A stretch of DNA of 64,000 nt from Nitrospirota bacterium (GTDB lineage Bacteria > Nitrospirota > Thermodesulfovibrionia > UBA6902), in the NCBI GenBank assembly GCA_016234115.1, contig JACRHD010000018.1, forward strand, positions 102,528 through 166,527. Reading direction: 5' to 3'. Position numbers and translations under genes: made by a program. This document shows, in pieces, positions 35,309-42,680 of the stretch. Within the stretch, counting starts at the first letter, position 1. Every line of letters starts with the position of its first letter. Below the pieces are notes generated by a model. The model was not told the DNA's origin. It did no database searches and worked only from the letters and a program-made list of their open reading frames with translations.

Positions 35309-36655
35309 TTAATACCGATACTCCATCGCCATCTGGTTTAGTGAGTCTTTGCGAAGAAGATACTTCACCTTGTCCTCAGAGATCATCCTGAACGCCTGTT
35401 TGATAATCTCTTTATAGAACTCGCAGAACGCTGCCTTCTGGTACATATCGCCCCTTGCGTGCATCTCAGCCGGACAGGGTGAGCCGCAGATGTGTCTGAA
35501 GTCGCAGGTGTCGCACTCTTCTATCTTTTCAACCATCCTCTCACGGATCAGTTTGAACGGCCTGGATTTCATCGCGGAGTCAATCGAGGTCCTGAAGATG
35601 TTGCCTCCCGAGAATTCCCTGAACCCGATGAACTCACCGCATGGGACCATCTCGCCGTCTGCGGTGACGGTAAGAAACGTCCTTCCGCCGCCGCACGGAG
35701 AAATATCGCACATCATGCGCCTTGCAGTAGGCGATATGATCGCAAGGACCACATTGGCAAAGTTGCCGATGACGATCTGATGCCTCGTCTTCTGCGAAAG
35801 CCCCACCGCGGTCTCGACCGCCTTCATCATGTTTTTCGCAAATACCATGTCGTCCGGCTTCAGACTCCATGAACGTCTTTGCGTAAGCCTTACGGGGTTT
35901 AAAAGCATGCACGGGACTTCCTTCTTGTGCAGGAATTTCACAAGCTCCGAAAGTTTATCGACATTGAATTTCGTGACCGTCGCTATTACATTCAACCCCT
36001 CATATCCCTTAAACCAGTCAAGGGCCCGGACCGCCTTTTTAAAATTGCCTTCCCCCTTTACCGAGACCCGCGAGCGGTTGTTGACGGCAGCGGTCGCCGC
36101 GTCAAGGGAGATGCCCACTCCGACCCTGTATTTCATCATAAAGTCAGCGTCTTTTTTCTCAAGTAAAAGCGCGTTGGTCTGAATGCCGAAGAGCATCTTG
36201 TCGTGATACTTTTTGATCCCCTCAAAGATAATGTCCTTTGCAAGAAGCGGCTCGGCAGCGTGAAACACGACGACCGGTTTTTTCTTCGTTGCTTTGAAAT
36301 GTTCAGCGACTTTAGAAAGGGTCATATCCAACTGTTCCCGCGTCATCTGCGTGCCGTTTTTGCGGATCTTCGCCGGGATGTAGCAGTAAGGACAGTTGGC
36401 ATTGCACCTGTCCGTAGGGTCGATGTACACGCAGTTGAGCGGCTCGTTGAACCTGAAGTTTTTCATCTCCGTGTCAAGGTGTTCTCGCTCCTTTTTGTAG
36501 AGAGTGATCAAATCGTCGGGCAGCATGAAGTCCCCGTTGCTGCGGGGCAGCAGGCCCCAGAAGATATTCTCGGGGTCCAGCGTCAGCTTCCAGTCCGAAT
36601 CGATGTTTAAAAACGAAAGTCCGCGATCAATAACAGCCTTTGAATTCTTGCTCAT
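35309..36655 (-). CDS. cbpB: Peptide-modifying radical SAM/SPASM enzyme, CbpB-like
   Basis: A 448-residue radical SAM enzyme. The cluster motif CNANCPYC uses C84, C88 and C91. A SPASM-type C-terminal Cys set holds auxiliary clusters (MCDISPCGGGRTFLTV, VPCGEF, CDTCDFRHICGSPC, AAFCEFYKE). It fits the family I know as CbpB, a cobalt/cobalamin-associated peptide maturase, and would modify the small CbpA peptide encoded just upstream. A GGAGAA site precedes ATG. It sits inside the cobalamin operon, 2 nt from cbiD. The product and its use are unknown; a role in cobalt handling is only inferred from context. Confidence 0.82.
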   Translation of the reverse strand: MSKNSKAVIDRGLSFLNIDSDWKLTLDPENIFWGLLPRSNGDFMLPDDLITLYKKEREHLDTEMKNFRFNEPLNCVYIDPTDRCNANCPYCYIPAKIRKNGTQMTREQLDMTLSKVAEHFKATKKKPVVVFHAAEPLLAKDIIFEGIKKYHDKMLFGIQTNALLLEKKDADFMMKYRVGVGISLDAATAAVNNRSRVSVKGEGNFKKAVRALDWFKGYEGLNVIATVTKFNVDKLSELVKFLHKKEVPCMLLNPVRLTQRRSWSLKPDDMVFAKNMMKAVETAVGLSQKTRHQIVIGNFANVVLAIISPTARRMMCDISPCGGGRTFLTVTADGEMVPCGEFIGFREFSGGNIFRTSIDSAMKSRPFKLIRERMVEKIEECDTCDFRHICGSPCPAEMHARGDMYQKAAFCEFYKEIIKQAFRMISEDKVKYLLRKDSLNQMAMEYRY

Positions 36656-36712
36656 TGTTTCTCCTTTTTAAAAAAGATTATTACTTATTTTTTATCATTG
36701 TCCCGAGGATTC

Positions 36713-36810
36713 CCCTCTTTGGAAAAGAGGGGTGAGGGGAGATTTTTCGAATTTAAAATCTGTTTTCAAAATCCCCCCTCACCCCCCTTTTACAAAGGGG
36801 GGGAATAATA
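36713..36810. repeat. CCCCTCTTTGGAAAAGAGGGG / CCCCCCTTTTACAAAGGGGGG repeat pair
   Basis: Two palindromic repeats of the 'CCCCTTTGaaaaAAGGGG ... GAGGGG(A)GATTT' family face each other in the cbpA-cbpB gap. The same family is inserted in frame in the radical SAM gene at 10938, in cobD, cbiP and cobC. Confidence 0.85.
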
Positions 36811-36846
36811 CAGGGGCGATCCGCATGACCGCCCCTGCGCAAGCTG

Positions 36847-36981
36847 TTACAATGGCATCTTTTTCTTCGGCACGTCGCCGTACATCACGAAGTGCGTAAG
36901 TCCGTTGGCTGTCTTTGCGCATTTCATATGAAATGAAATGGCGGCTTTTGTCTTCTTTTCAGCCTTCTTTGCCTTGTTCAA
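36847..36981 (-). CDS. cbpA: Small radical-SAM substrate peptide, CbpA-like
   Basis: A 44-residue basic peptide, MNKAKKAEKKTKAAISFHMK followed by CAKTANGLTHFVMYGDVPKK and KMPL. TTG at 36981 is chosen because an AAAGGAGGTG ribosome-binding site lies 8 nt before it. The longer open frame to 37059 reads through a dispersed intergenic repeat. There is a single Cys (residue 21), and a His/aromatic core GLTHFVMYGDVP probably carries the modification site(s). It is placed directly upstream of the radical SAM gene (191-nt gap) inside the cobalamin operon. Assignment to the CbpA precursor family is from context and general appearance. Confidence 0.7.
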   Translation of the reverse strand: MNKAKKAEKKTKAAISFHMKCAKTANGLTHFVMYGDVPKKKMPL

Positions 36982-37029
36982 TATTTTCACCTCCTTTCTG
37001 TCATGCAACTCGGTGAACAAATGCTCCGT

Positions 37030-37140
37030 CATGCCCGCATGTCGTAAGCGGGCATCCATGGTTCGACAAGCTCACCATGACAAGCTGTGTCACCCTGAGC
37101 CTGTCGAAGGGTGGATTCCCGCTCAAGGGACTGCGGGAAT
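37030..37140. repeat. GTTCGACAAGCTCACC / CACCCTGAGCCTGTCGAAGG dispersed repeat
   Basis: A composite with an inverted GTTCGACAAGCTCACCATGA / CACCCTGAGCCTGTCGAAGG core, flanked by inverted 'AGCGGGNATCCATGG' and 'GGATTCCCGCT' segments. Other copies lie at 49424-49540 and 52035-52150, and a core-less copy at 38058-38118. It is likely a dispersed non-autonomous repeat. Confidence 0.88.
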
Positions 37141-37157
37141 GATGCGGTTTTCTTACT

Positions 37158-38000
37158 CTAATTTTTGAATTTTTCATTTTGAATGGCCTTCAATATCTCT
37201 CTCCTCGCCTCACCGATAGTGAGCGGAATACGGTCAAAATTCATCTTGTCCTCATGCTTTAATTTGTAAAGAAGCTCCGCGATATGCGGCAGCCTCAGCT
37301 TGATATTCGCCATGTCTTCCGGCGCGTCAAAGACCTCTTCCGGCGTGCCGCCCCTCGTGATTCTTCCCTTGCTCAGGATATAAAGACTGTCGAGAAAGAC
37401 CGGCACGAGGTCCACGCTGTGGGTCGCCATGATAACGGTCACGCCGTTTTCCTTATTCAATTTCCAAAGCAGCTTCATCATCCTGTACTCGCCCATGGGA
37501 TCAAGCCCGGCAGTGGGCTCATCGAGCAGGAGCGTTTCATGCCCCATTGCAAGAAGCCCGGCGATACACGCGCGTTTTCTCTGGCCGAAGCTCAGGTTGT
37601 GGACGGACTTCTTCTCAAGCCCGGAGAGCTCGACCTCTTTCAGCGCATTCAGCACGCGCCTTTCAACTTCCTTTGCGTTAAAGCCCATATTCATCGGACC
37701 GAATGCCACGTCCTCAAAGAGCGTCGGCGCGAAGAGCTGGTCATCCGGGTTCTGAAAGACAAGCCCGACCTTTTTATAAATCTCCTTCGGCGACATAGCG
37801 CTGATATCGACACCGCTTAAACGGATTTGTCCCTCAACTCCCTTAAGCAGCTTGTCCATGGCACGAAGCAGAGTTGTCTTGCCTGAACCGTTGGCCCCTA
37901 ACAACCCGACAAACGCCCCCTGCCTCACCTCAAGGTTTATCCCGTCGAGGGCCCTTGTGCCGTCGGGGTATCTGTATGAAACATTCTTGACTGAATACAT
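37158..38000 (-). CDS. cbiO: Cobalt ECF transporter ATPase CbiO
   Basis: An ABC-type ATPase of 280 residues. Walker A is GANGSGKT (35-42), signature is LSFGQRKR, Walker B/D-loop is LLLDEPTAGLDP, and the switch His is in MATHSVDL. With CbiQ, CbiM and the CbiN-like protein it energises Co2+ uptake at the inner membrane for corrin insertion. It is separated from cbiQ by about 146 nt containing a dispersed repeat. Confidence 0.96.
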   Translation of the reverse strand: MYSVKNVSYRYPDGTRALDGINLEVRQGAFVGLLGANGSGKTTLLRAMDKLLKGVEGQIRLSGVDISAMSPKEIYKKVGLVFQNPDDQLFAPTLFEDVAFGPMNMGFNAKEVERRVLNALKEVELSGLEKKSVHNLSFGQRKRACIAGLLAMGHETLLLDEPTAGLDPMGEYRMMKLLWKLNKENGVTVIMATHSVDLVPVFLDSLYILSKGRITRGGTPEEVFDAPEDMANIKLRLPHIAELLYKLKHEDKMNFDRIPLTIGEARREILKAIQNEKFKN

Positions 38001-38057
38001 AACTTATCTTCTATGCCCTCATTCCCGTGCCTAAAGCACCTACTGTTGGCAATCTGT

Positions 38058-38118
38058 TGAGCGGGAATCCATGGTTTTTCTTAAAGGAACTGGATTCCGG
38101 CTTAAGGACTGCCGGAAT
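38058..38118. repeat. Partial 'AGCGGGAATCCATGG' dispersed repeat
   Basis: Core-less copy of the 37030 repeat: GAGCGGGAATCCATGG, then GGATTCCGGCTTAAGGACTG. It lies in the cbiQ-cbiO gap. Confidence 0.7.
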
Positions 38119-38146
38119 GACAAACTTAACCTGCAAACAATTCTTT

Positions 38147-38911
38147 TCAAATCATCCACACCGCACCCCCGGCAAGCACCACTATAACGGCAGCGGCAAG
38201 TTCAGCGACGCTTAAGGGCTGACTCTTTAACTGTGGCATATCACCTGTATAGCCCCTCTGTATCATCGCGTCCGCTGTCTTCTGGCTCTGTTCAAAGCCG
38301 CGCAGGACCAGTGAACCTGTCAACACCCCAAACGAGTTCAACCCCTTCCTGATCCCGGCATATCCAAGGCGGTTTTTCTGGGCGCTGTAGATAGTCGAAG
38401 CATCCTCGAGAAAGACAAATAAATACCTGTATGCAAGCATCATGATCTCAATGAAAGGCCTCGGCACGCGCAGCCATGAGAGCGCTGCAACGAATTCGAT
38501 AAAGGGCGTTGCAAACCCGAGGGCCATAACAATGGAGACCCCGCCTAATATTCTCGAGGTTATCCTGATACCCTCCAAAAGGCCGTCCGAATGTCCGGCT
38601 AAAGTGAGAAGTGGGAAGTGAGAAGTGGGAAGTTTGATAACGAACATCGTATCCTTTCCGGAAAAAAAGAGCTTCAGCAATAAAATCACGAGCGCCAGGA
38701 ACAAAGGCTGCGCCATACGCGCAAGTATGGCCTTCAAAGGTATGCGCATTTTTATGCAGAGCATGAGTGCCCCTGCCGACATGAGCAAGGGGAAAAATAT
38801 CCCCTTGTAACTGAGGACCATAAGCAGAAGCGCCAGGGCCACAAGCAGCTTGACCCGTGCGTCCACTTTTGCAAGTATATGTCCTTTATTGAAATGTTCT
38901 GAAAAATTCAT
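38147..38911 (-). CDS. cbiQ: Cobalt ECF transporter transmembrane protein CbiQ
   Basis: A 254-residue T-component with about 5-6 hydrophobic helices. The coupling motifs are MVLSYKGIFFPLLMS early, and two Ala-Arg-Gly-type helices near 195-230 (KNRLGYAGIRKGLNSFG; TADAMIQRGYTG) that contact the ATPase. A short repeat insertion (LPTSHFPLLTLAG, about 99-111) lies in a loop. The start ATG is preceded by a repeat-poor 20 nt. Confidence 0.92.
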   Translation of the reverse strand: MNFSEHFNKGHILAKVDARVKLLVALALLLMVLSYKGIFFPLLMSAGALMLCIKMRIPLKAILARMAQPLFLALVILLLKLFFSGKDTMFVIKLPTSHFPLLTLAGHSDGLLEGIRITSRILGGVSIVMALGFATPFIEFVAALSWLRVPRPFIEIMMLAYRYLFVFLEDASTIYSAQKNRLGYAGIRKGLNSFGVLTGSLVLRGFEQSQKTADAMIQRGYTGDMPQLKSQPLSVAELAAAVIVVLAGGAVWMI

Positions 38912-38939
38912 CAGTTCTTTCTAATAATCATCAAGTACA

Positions 38940-39016
38940 GCTCAAAAGTAGTCAAAAAGTAGCTCAAAGGAAGTTCAACCATTGTTAATCTACTTTTGAG
39001 CAACTTTTGAGCTACG
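38940..39016. repeat. AGTAGCTCAAA / TTTGAGCTAC repeat at the cbiN-like gene end
   Basis: CAAAAGTAGTCAAAAAGTAGC units and the complementary CTACTTTTGAGCAACTTTTG units bracket the stop of the CbiN-like gene. Confidence 0.75.
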
Positions 39017-39322
39017 ATTGAGATTAATTCCTTTTTTCTCCATCAACGATCTCCAATAGTACCCTGCAGCGAACCCGCCGACAGCTCCACCTACGAGAAA
39101 CATAAACAGGAGAAGGTCTCCCTGGTCCGTATTGATGAGCGGAGCGCGTGCCTCCCTGCCGTGGTCCTTTGCATACTTCTCCACAACAGACTCGTCAACG
39201 CCGCTCCAGTCGGCCGCGAAGGCAGTAGTGAACAGTGAATAGTGAATAGTGAACAATAAAAACAGAATTAAAAAAGTCGTTCCATAATTTTGAATCTTGA
39301 ATCTTGAATTTTGAATTGTCAC
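38990..39322 (-). CDS. CbiN-like small membrane subunit of the cobalt transporter
   Basis: A 110-residue protein in the CbiN position of the cbiM-N-Q-O set. GTG at 39322 overlaps the cbiM stop (GTGA). A signal peptide spans about residues 14-37 (TFLILFLLFTIHYSLFTTAF|AADWSG). The conserved part is WSGVDESVVEKYAKDHG...PLINTDQGDLLLFMFLVGGAVGGFAAGYYW, one C-terminal membrane helix (about 71-93). The first 12 codons are a TTTTGAA array, and part of the signal peptide (TIHYSLFTT) is encoded by a GAATAGT array. Sequence similarity to classical CbiN is not obvious; the role is inferred from position. Confidence 0.75.
   Translation of the reverse strand: MTIQNSRFKIQNYGTTFLILFLLFTIHYSLFTTAFAADWSGVDESVVEKYAKDHGREARAPLINTDQGDLLLFMFLVGGAVGGFAAGYYWRSLMEKKGINLNRSSKVAQK
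39231..39320. repeat. GAATAGT and TTTTGAA arrays encoding the CbiN-like N-terminus
   Basis: GTGAACAGTGAATAGTGAAT (7-nt units, 39229-39256) and TTGAATCTTGAATCTTGAAT (39290-39317). Both are in frame within the leader of the CbiN-like protein. Confidence 0.9.
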
Positions 39323-40116
39323 AATGCGGCCTCCTCTGCTTTTATCACGCCGAACTTTACCAGCAGGTCAGACCTTCTTTTAAAGATCAGTTTGACCATG
39401 CCGGCAGTCATTGCGCCCTCTACTATGCCGAGCGGCAACTGCGTAGGTACAAACGCAATGAGTATCTTTGTAAACAAAGGCAGGAACGGTTCGTCTCCCA
39501 TGATGCCCGACGCAAGTTCGACGGATGTAGTGAAATAAATGGCCCAGTCGGAAACAAGGCCGGCAAAAAATGCCGAGAGCGCAAGTCCCGCCCTCATCTT
39601 TCTCAGGACTTTGAAAACCGCAATACCCGCAAAAGCCCCCGTCACCCCCATTGAAACAACGTCCGCTCCCCACGTGCTCAGGCCGCCGTGAGCAAAAAAC
39701 AGGGCCTGGACCAGAAGGGCCACTCCGGTTATCAGGACGGTGATCGAGGGGCCGAGCAGTATCGCCGGGATCGCCGTGCCGCCGGGATGGGAGCATGTGC
39801 CCGCAGTCGGCACCGGTATCGGCATCAGGGAAATAACAAAGACAATGGCAGCCATGAGCCCGGCGAGCGGCTTGAATGAGAGGTCGATCTTTGAAAGCTC
39901 TCCAAGCCTCTTCATCCCATACCAGACAAAAGGGACCGCAACAGCAAACCACACAGCGGCCCAGTTCATGGGCAGTATGCCTTCTGAGATGTGCATGGCT
40001 GCGGCATCAGTAACAAGTGACAAGTAACAAGTGACAAGTAATACAGTAACGAGTGACGAGTAACGAGTGACTGGCAGGAAATTTTGAATTTTGAATTTTG
40101 AATTTTGAATTTTCAT
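39319..40116 (-). CDS. cbiM: Cobalt ECF transporter substrate-binding membrane protein CbiM
   Basis: S-component for Co2+, 265 residues. The mature protein should begin MHISEGILP, whose Met and His bind cobalt after signal-peptide removal (expected cut ...TDAAA|MHISEG at residue 40). Conserved HPGGTAIPAILLGP lies in the middle, and six to seven hydrophobic segments are present. The signal peptide itself is encoded by repeat arrays (KIQNSKFKIQN and VTRYSSLVTVLLVTCYLSLV). The ATG overlaps the cbiX-cbiC stop (ATGA), so the repeat-encoded leader is the expressed N-terminus. Confidence 0.93.
   Translation of the reverse strand: MKIQNSKFKIQNFLPVTRYSSLVTVLLVTCYLSLVTDAAAMHISEGILPMNWAAVWFAVAVPFVWYGMKRLGELSKIDLSFKPLAGLMAAIVFVISLMPIPVPTAGTCSHPGGTAIPAILLGPSITVLITGVALLVQALFFAHGGLSTWGADVVSMGVTGAFAGIAVFKVLRKMRAGLALSAFFAGLVSDWAIYFTTSVELASGIMGDEPFLPLFTKILIAFVPTQLPLGIVEGAMTAGMVKLIFKRRSDLLVKFGVIKAEEAAL
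40010..40112. repeat. GTGACAA and TTTTGAA arrays encoding the CbiM leader
   Basis: AGTAACAAGTGACAAGTAAC (7-nt units, 40010-40072, interrupted) and TTTTGAATTTTGAATTTTGA (40081-40112) form nearly the whole signal peptide coding region. Confidence 0.92.
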
Positions 40117-41111
40117 TTTATTTCATCCGCCATTTTCAACAACGCGTTCACTATCGCAGCAGCTACGGGCGAGCCGCCTTTCCTGCTGATGTTCGTTATG
40201 AAAGGGAACCTCTGCTCCGCAAGCAGGGCCTTCGATTCCAGCGCTTTTACAAAGCCGACGGGAACGCCGACAACAAGTTTAGAGTCAAGAGTTAAGAGTT
40301 CAGAGTTAAGAAAAAGATCTATTACCTTCAACAATGCAGTCGGGGCATTGCCGATGGCGATGATTCCGATGTTTTTATTTTCTTGCAGCGCGTGTTCTAT
40401 GCCCGTCTCCGCTCTTGTTTTTTTTCCTGACTCTTGACTCCTGACTCTTGACTCTTGTATTGCGCAGACCACTTTCCCTCCCCATCTCTCAAGCAGCCGT
40501 TTGTTAATTCCCGCTCTCACCATCTCGACGTCCGTCAGGATGTCCTTGCCTGCTCTAATCGCGGCAAGGCCCGCTTTTACGGCGTCGGGGTGAAACACAA
40601 GGCTGCTCCTGAATTCAAAATCAGCGGTTGTATGGATCACACGTTTCACAATCGGCAATCTGTCTTCAGGAATATCGCCCAGGTCCGCTTCTTCAGAGAT
40701 TATTCCAAAGCTCCTCTTTTCAATTTCTTCAGGCTTCATTCCCGATGCCGCATAGATCCTCTCAAGCACCACCTGCGCCATCTTGCTGTGAATGCCTAAC
40801 GGCTCCGTGTAGATGAACTCCACATGAGGGAACATCCCAGCCGCCTCTTTTACGATAGCCGGGATGTCTGTAGTGACGTGCATCCCGCTGCTCAGGAAGT
40901 ACGGATGTATGACGACCTTTTTGGCGCCGGCATTTGCACAGCCCTTGATGGCCTCCATTATGTCCGGCTGCGCAAATTGCAGATACGCGATGCGTACACA
41001 ACTGTCGCCGCACCCCGGATGTATGGTGCTGTGCAGCAGCCTTGCCACGTTTTCAAGATTGTTTGCGTCCTTTTTAGGACTGCCGTGTCCTGCAAGCAGA
41101 ATGATTTCCAT
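40113..41111 (-). CDS. cbiXC: CbiX-CbiC fusion: sirohydrochlorin cobaltochelatase / cobalt-precorrin-8 methylmutase
   Basis: A 332-residue fusion. Residues 1-125 are a small CbiX-type chelatase (LLAGHGSPKKDANN; HPYFLSSGMHVTTDIP with the metal-binding His residues) that inserts Co2+ into sirohydrochlorin. Residues about 130-332 are CbiC, moving the C11 methyl to C12: SFGIISEEADLGDIPEDRLPIVKRVIHTTADFEF with catalytic His, AIGNAPTALLKVI and VVGVPVGFV. Two repeat pieces are inserted in CbiC (QESRVRSQESGKKTRAE and FLNSELLTLDSKLV). Their DNA arms are complementary and about 110 nt apart. It overlaps cbiA and cbiM. Confidence 0.94.
   Translation of the reverse strand: MEIILLAGHGSPKKDANNLENVARLLHSTIHPGCGDSCVRIAYLQFAQPDIMEAIKGCANAGAKKVVIHPYFLSSGMHVTTDIPAIVKEAAGMFPHVEFIYTEPLGIHSKMAQVVLERIYAASGMKPEEIEKRSFGIISEEADLGDIPEDRLPIVKRVIHTTADFEFRSSLVFHPDAVKAGLAAIRAGKDILTDVEMVRAGINKRLLERWGGKVVCAIQESRVRSQESGKKTRAETGIEHALQENKNIGIIAIGNAPTALLKVIDLFLNSELLTLDSKLVVGVPVGFVKALESKALLAEQRFPFITNISRKGGSPVAAAIVNALLKMADEIK
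40278..40457. repeat. Paired complementary heptamer arms in cbiC
   Basis: AGAGTCAAGAGTTAAGAGTT (40280-40310) and CTGACTCTTGACTCCTGACT (40429-40457) are complementary arms flanking about 110 nt of conserved cbiC coding sequence. Confidence 0.9.
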
Positions 41112-42534
41112 GATGCTCCTTTATATAATCAATAAATATTTTCGCAATCTCCCTGTTACTTCCAAAATGCGTGTGAACATAACTGCCGATAGTGTTCTTT
41201 ATCCTGTAGCCTTCGTCAGGCAGCAAGTTCCCGGAACCGTCTCTGACGGAATAAATTGACTGCTGACTGCTGTCTTCAATTTCCGAATAATGAAACTCAT
41301 GCCCTCTGATTACGGAGTCTTTCCTGCCGAGTATGCAATCCTCTTTCAAATAAATTTCCCTGTAGCCCAGCCTGGAAAGCCTGTCTTTCATCTGTGTATC
41401 AAAAGGAAAGATTCCAGCCATCTCCCACAGCTTCGATTTGCCGTCTTCCATACTCCATATTCCATTTGTCAGATACATGAACCCGCCGCACTCGGCATAC
41501 ACCGGCATATCGCCGGCTGCAAATTGTTTTATCGAATCCAGCATCATCCCGTTCGCCGACAACTCCTTTGCATAAAGCTCAGGATACCCCCCGCCGATGT
41601 ACAGCGCGTCAACGCCGTCAGGAATTTTGCTGTCGGACAGAGGGCTGAACGTAATGATTTCCGCTCCGGCGTCTCTTAGCAAATCAAGATTGTCTTCATA
41701 ATAAAAGCAGAACGCCCTGTCGCGGGCAACGGCAATGCGTACCGCAGGGTCCGGGGGGCAAGGGGCAATAGGGTAACTTGTCTTCTCCTTTGACCCCTGA
41801 CCCATGACCCTTGCCCCTTTCAGTAATTCTTTCACATCAATATACTTCAAAACCACATCCGTCAACTTCTGAATCGCTTCATCGCCAAGGGGGTTCTCTT
41901 CTGCTGTCGCCAATCCAAGATGCCTGTGCGGGACCTCAAAATCAATGTCCCTCGGCAGATAACCGAGCACAGGCGCATCGCGTACGCTGCCTTTAAGCCG
42001 GTTGAAATGGTTCTCGGAGGCTACACGGTTGAAGATGACGCCGGCAAAGGAGAGTTTAGAGTTTAGAGTTTGGAGTTCAGACTCCGGGAACTGCGCTTCC
42101 CGGTCTTTTCTGTTACTAAACTCTGAACTCTGAACTCTGAACTCTTTAAACCCCTTCACGACCGCGCCCGCGCTCTCTGCCATCCCGTATGCGTCAACGA
42201 CAAGTATGACCGGCAGGTCCAGCGTTGACGCCAGATAAGCAGTGCTCATGTTTCCGTCATACAGTCCCATTACTCCTTCGACAACCGCCATATCAGCGTC
42301 CGCCGCGTTCCTTTTATAACACTGCGCAGCATATTCTATTCCGCACATCCACAGATCGAGATTTCTCGACGGTCTGCCGGTGATCAGTTTATGCAGCCCC
42401 GCGTCGATAAAATCAGGCCCCGCCTTGAAGGACTGGACGGTCAGTCCTTTCTTCTTTAACGCGGCAAGGATGCCGAGGGTGACGGTCGTCTTGCCGCAGC
42501 CGCTGTGTGTTCCCGCTATGATTATGCCTTTCAT
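41074..42534 (-). CDS. cbiA: Cobyrinate a,c-diamide synthase CbiA
   Basis: Glutamine- and ATP-dependent amidation of the a and c side chains of cobyrinate. The 486-residue protein has the P-loop GTHSGCGKTT (8-17), AVVEGVMGLYDG and the glutaminase domain in the C-terminal half (YIGGGYPELYAKEL, PVYAECGGFMYLT with nucleophile Cys, YVHTHFGSN). Insertions: EFRVQSSEFSNRKDREAQFP... (about 132-160) and GARVMGQGSKEKTSYPIAPC (about 240-262). Its C-terminus overlaps the cbiX start by about 38 nt. Confidence 0.94.
   Translation of the reverse strand: MKGIIIAGTHSGCGKTTVTLGILAALKKKGLTVQSFKAGPDFIDAGLHKLITGRPSRNLDLWMCGIEYAAQCYKRNAADADMAVVEGVMGLYDGNMSTAYLASTLDLPVILVVDAYGMAESAGAVVKGFKEFRVQSSEFSNRKDREAQFPESELQTLNSKLSFAGVIFNRVASENHFNRLKGSVRDAPVLGYLPRDIDFEVPHRHLGLATAEENPLGDEAIQKLTDVVLKYIDVKELLKGARVMGQGSKEKTSYPIAPCPPDPAVRIAVARDRAFCFYYEDNLDLLRDAGAEIITFSPLSDSKIPDGVDALYIGGGYPELYAKELSANGMMLDSIKQFAAGDMPVYAECGGFMYLTNGIWSMEDGKSKLWEMAGIFPFDTQMKDRLSRLGYREIYLKEDCILGRKDSVIRGHEFHYSEIEDSSQQSIYSVRDGSGNLLPDEGYRIKNTIGSYVHTHFGSNREIAKIFIDYIKEHHGNHSACRTRQS
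41755..41818. repeat. GGGGCAA / TTGACCCC inverted array in cbiA
   Basis: GGGGGGCAAGGGGCAATAGGG and TTTGACCCCTGACCCATGACCC arms are in frame between the two cbiA domains. Confidence 0.85.
42052..42145. repeat. GAGTTTA / GAACTCT inverted array in cbiA
   Basis: GAGTTTAGAGTTTAGAGTTTG and AACTCTGAACTCTGAACTCTG (7-nt units) form complementary arms about 40 nt apart, in frame. Confidence 0.9.
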
Positions 42535-42559
42535 AAGTTTATTAAAAAATCTCCCCCGG

Positions 42560-42680
42560 CCCCTGCTTAAGGCTCCTACTGTTGGTCTTTTTCAAAGAGG
42601 GAGACACACCCCTTAATCCCCTCTTGTTAGAGGGGAAACTTCCCCCTTTGAAAAAGGGGGATTAAGGGGGATTTTGCCAA
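42560..42680. repeat. CCCCTTTGAAAAAGGGG repeats at the cobD 3' end
   Basis: CCTCTTGTTAGAGGGG and CCCCCTTTGAAAAAGGGGG with GATTAAGGGGGATTTT. They encode the CobD C-terminal residues (GKIPLNPPFSKGEVSPLTRGD) and the gap to cbiA. Confidence 0.85.

Noticed and set aside
36982..37059. Longer CbpA start including MDARLRHAGM...
   Set aside because: Those codons translate part of the dispersed GTTCGACAAGCTCACC repeat and lie upstream of the perfect AGGAGGTG site.
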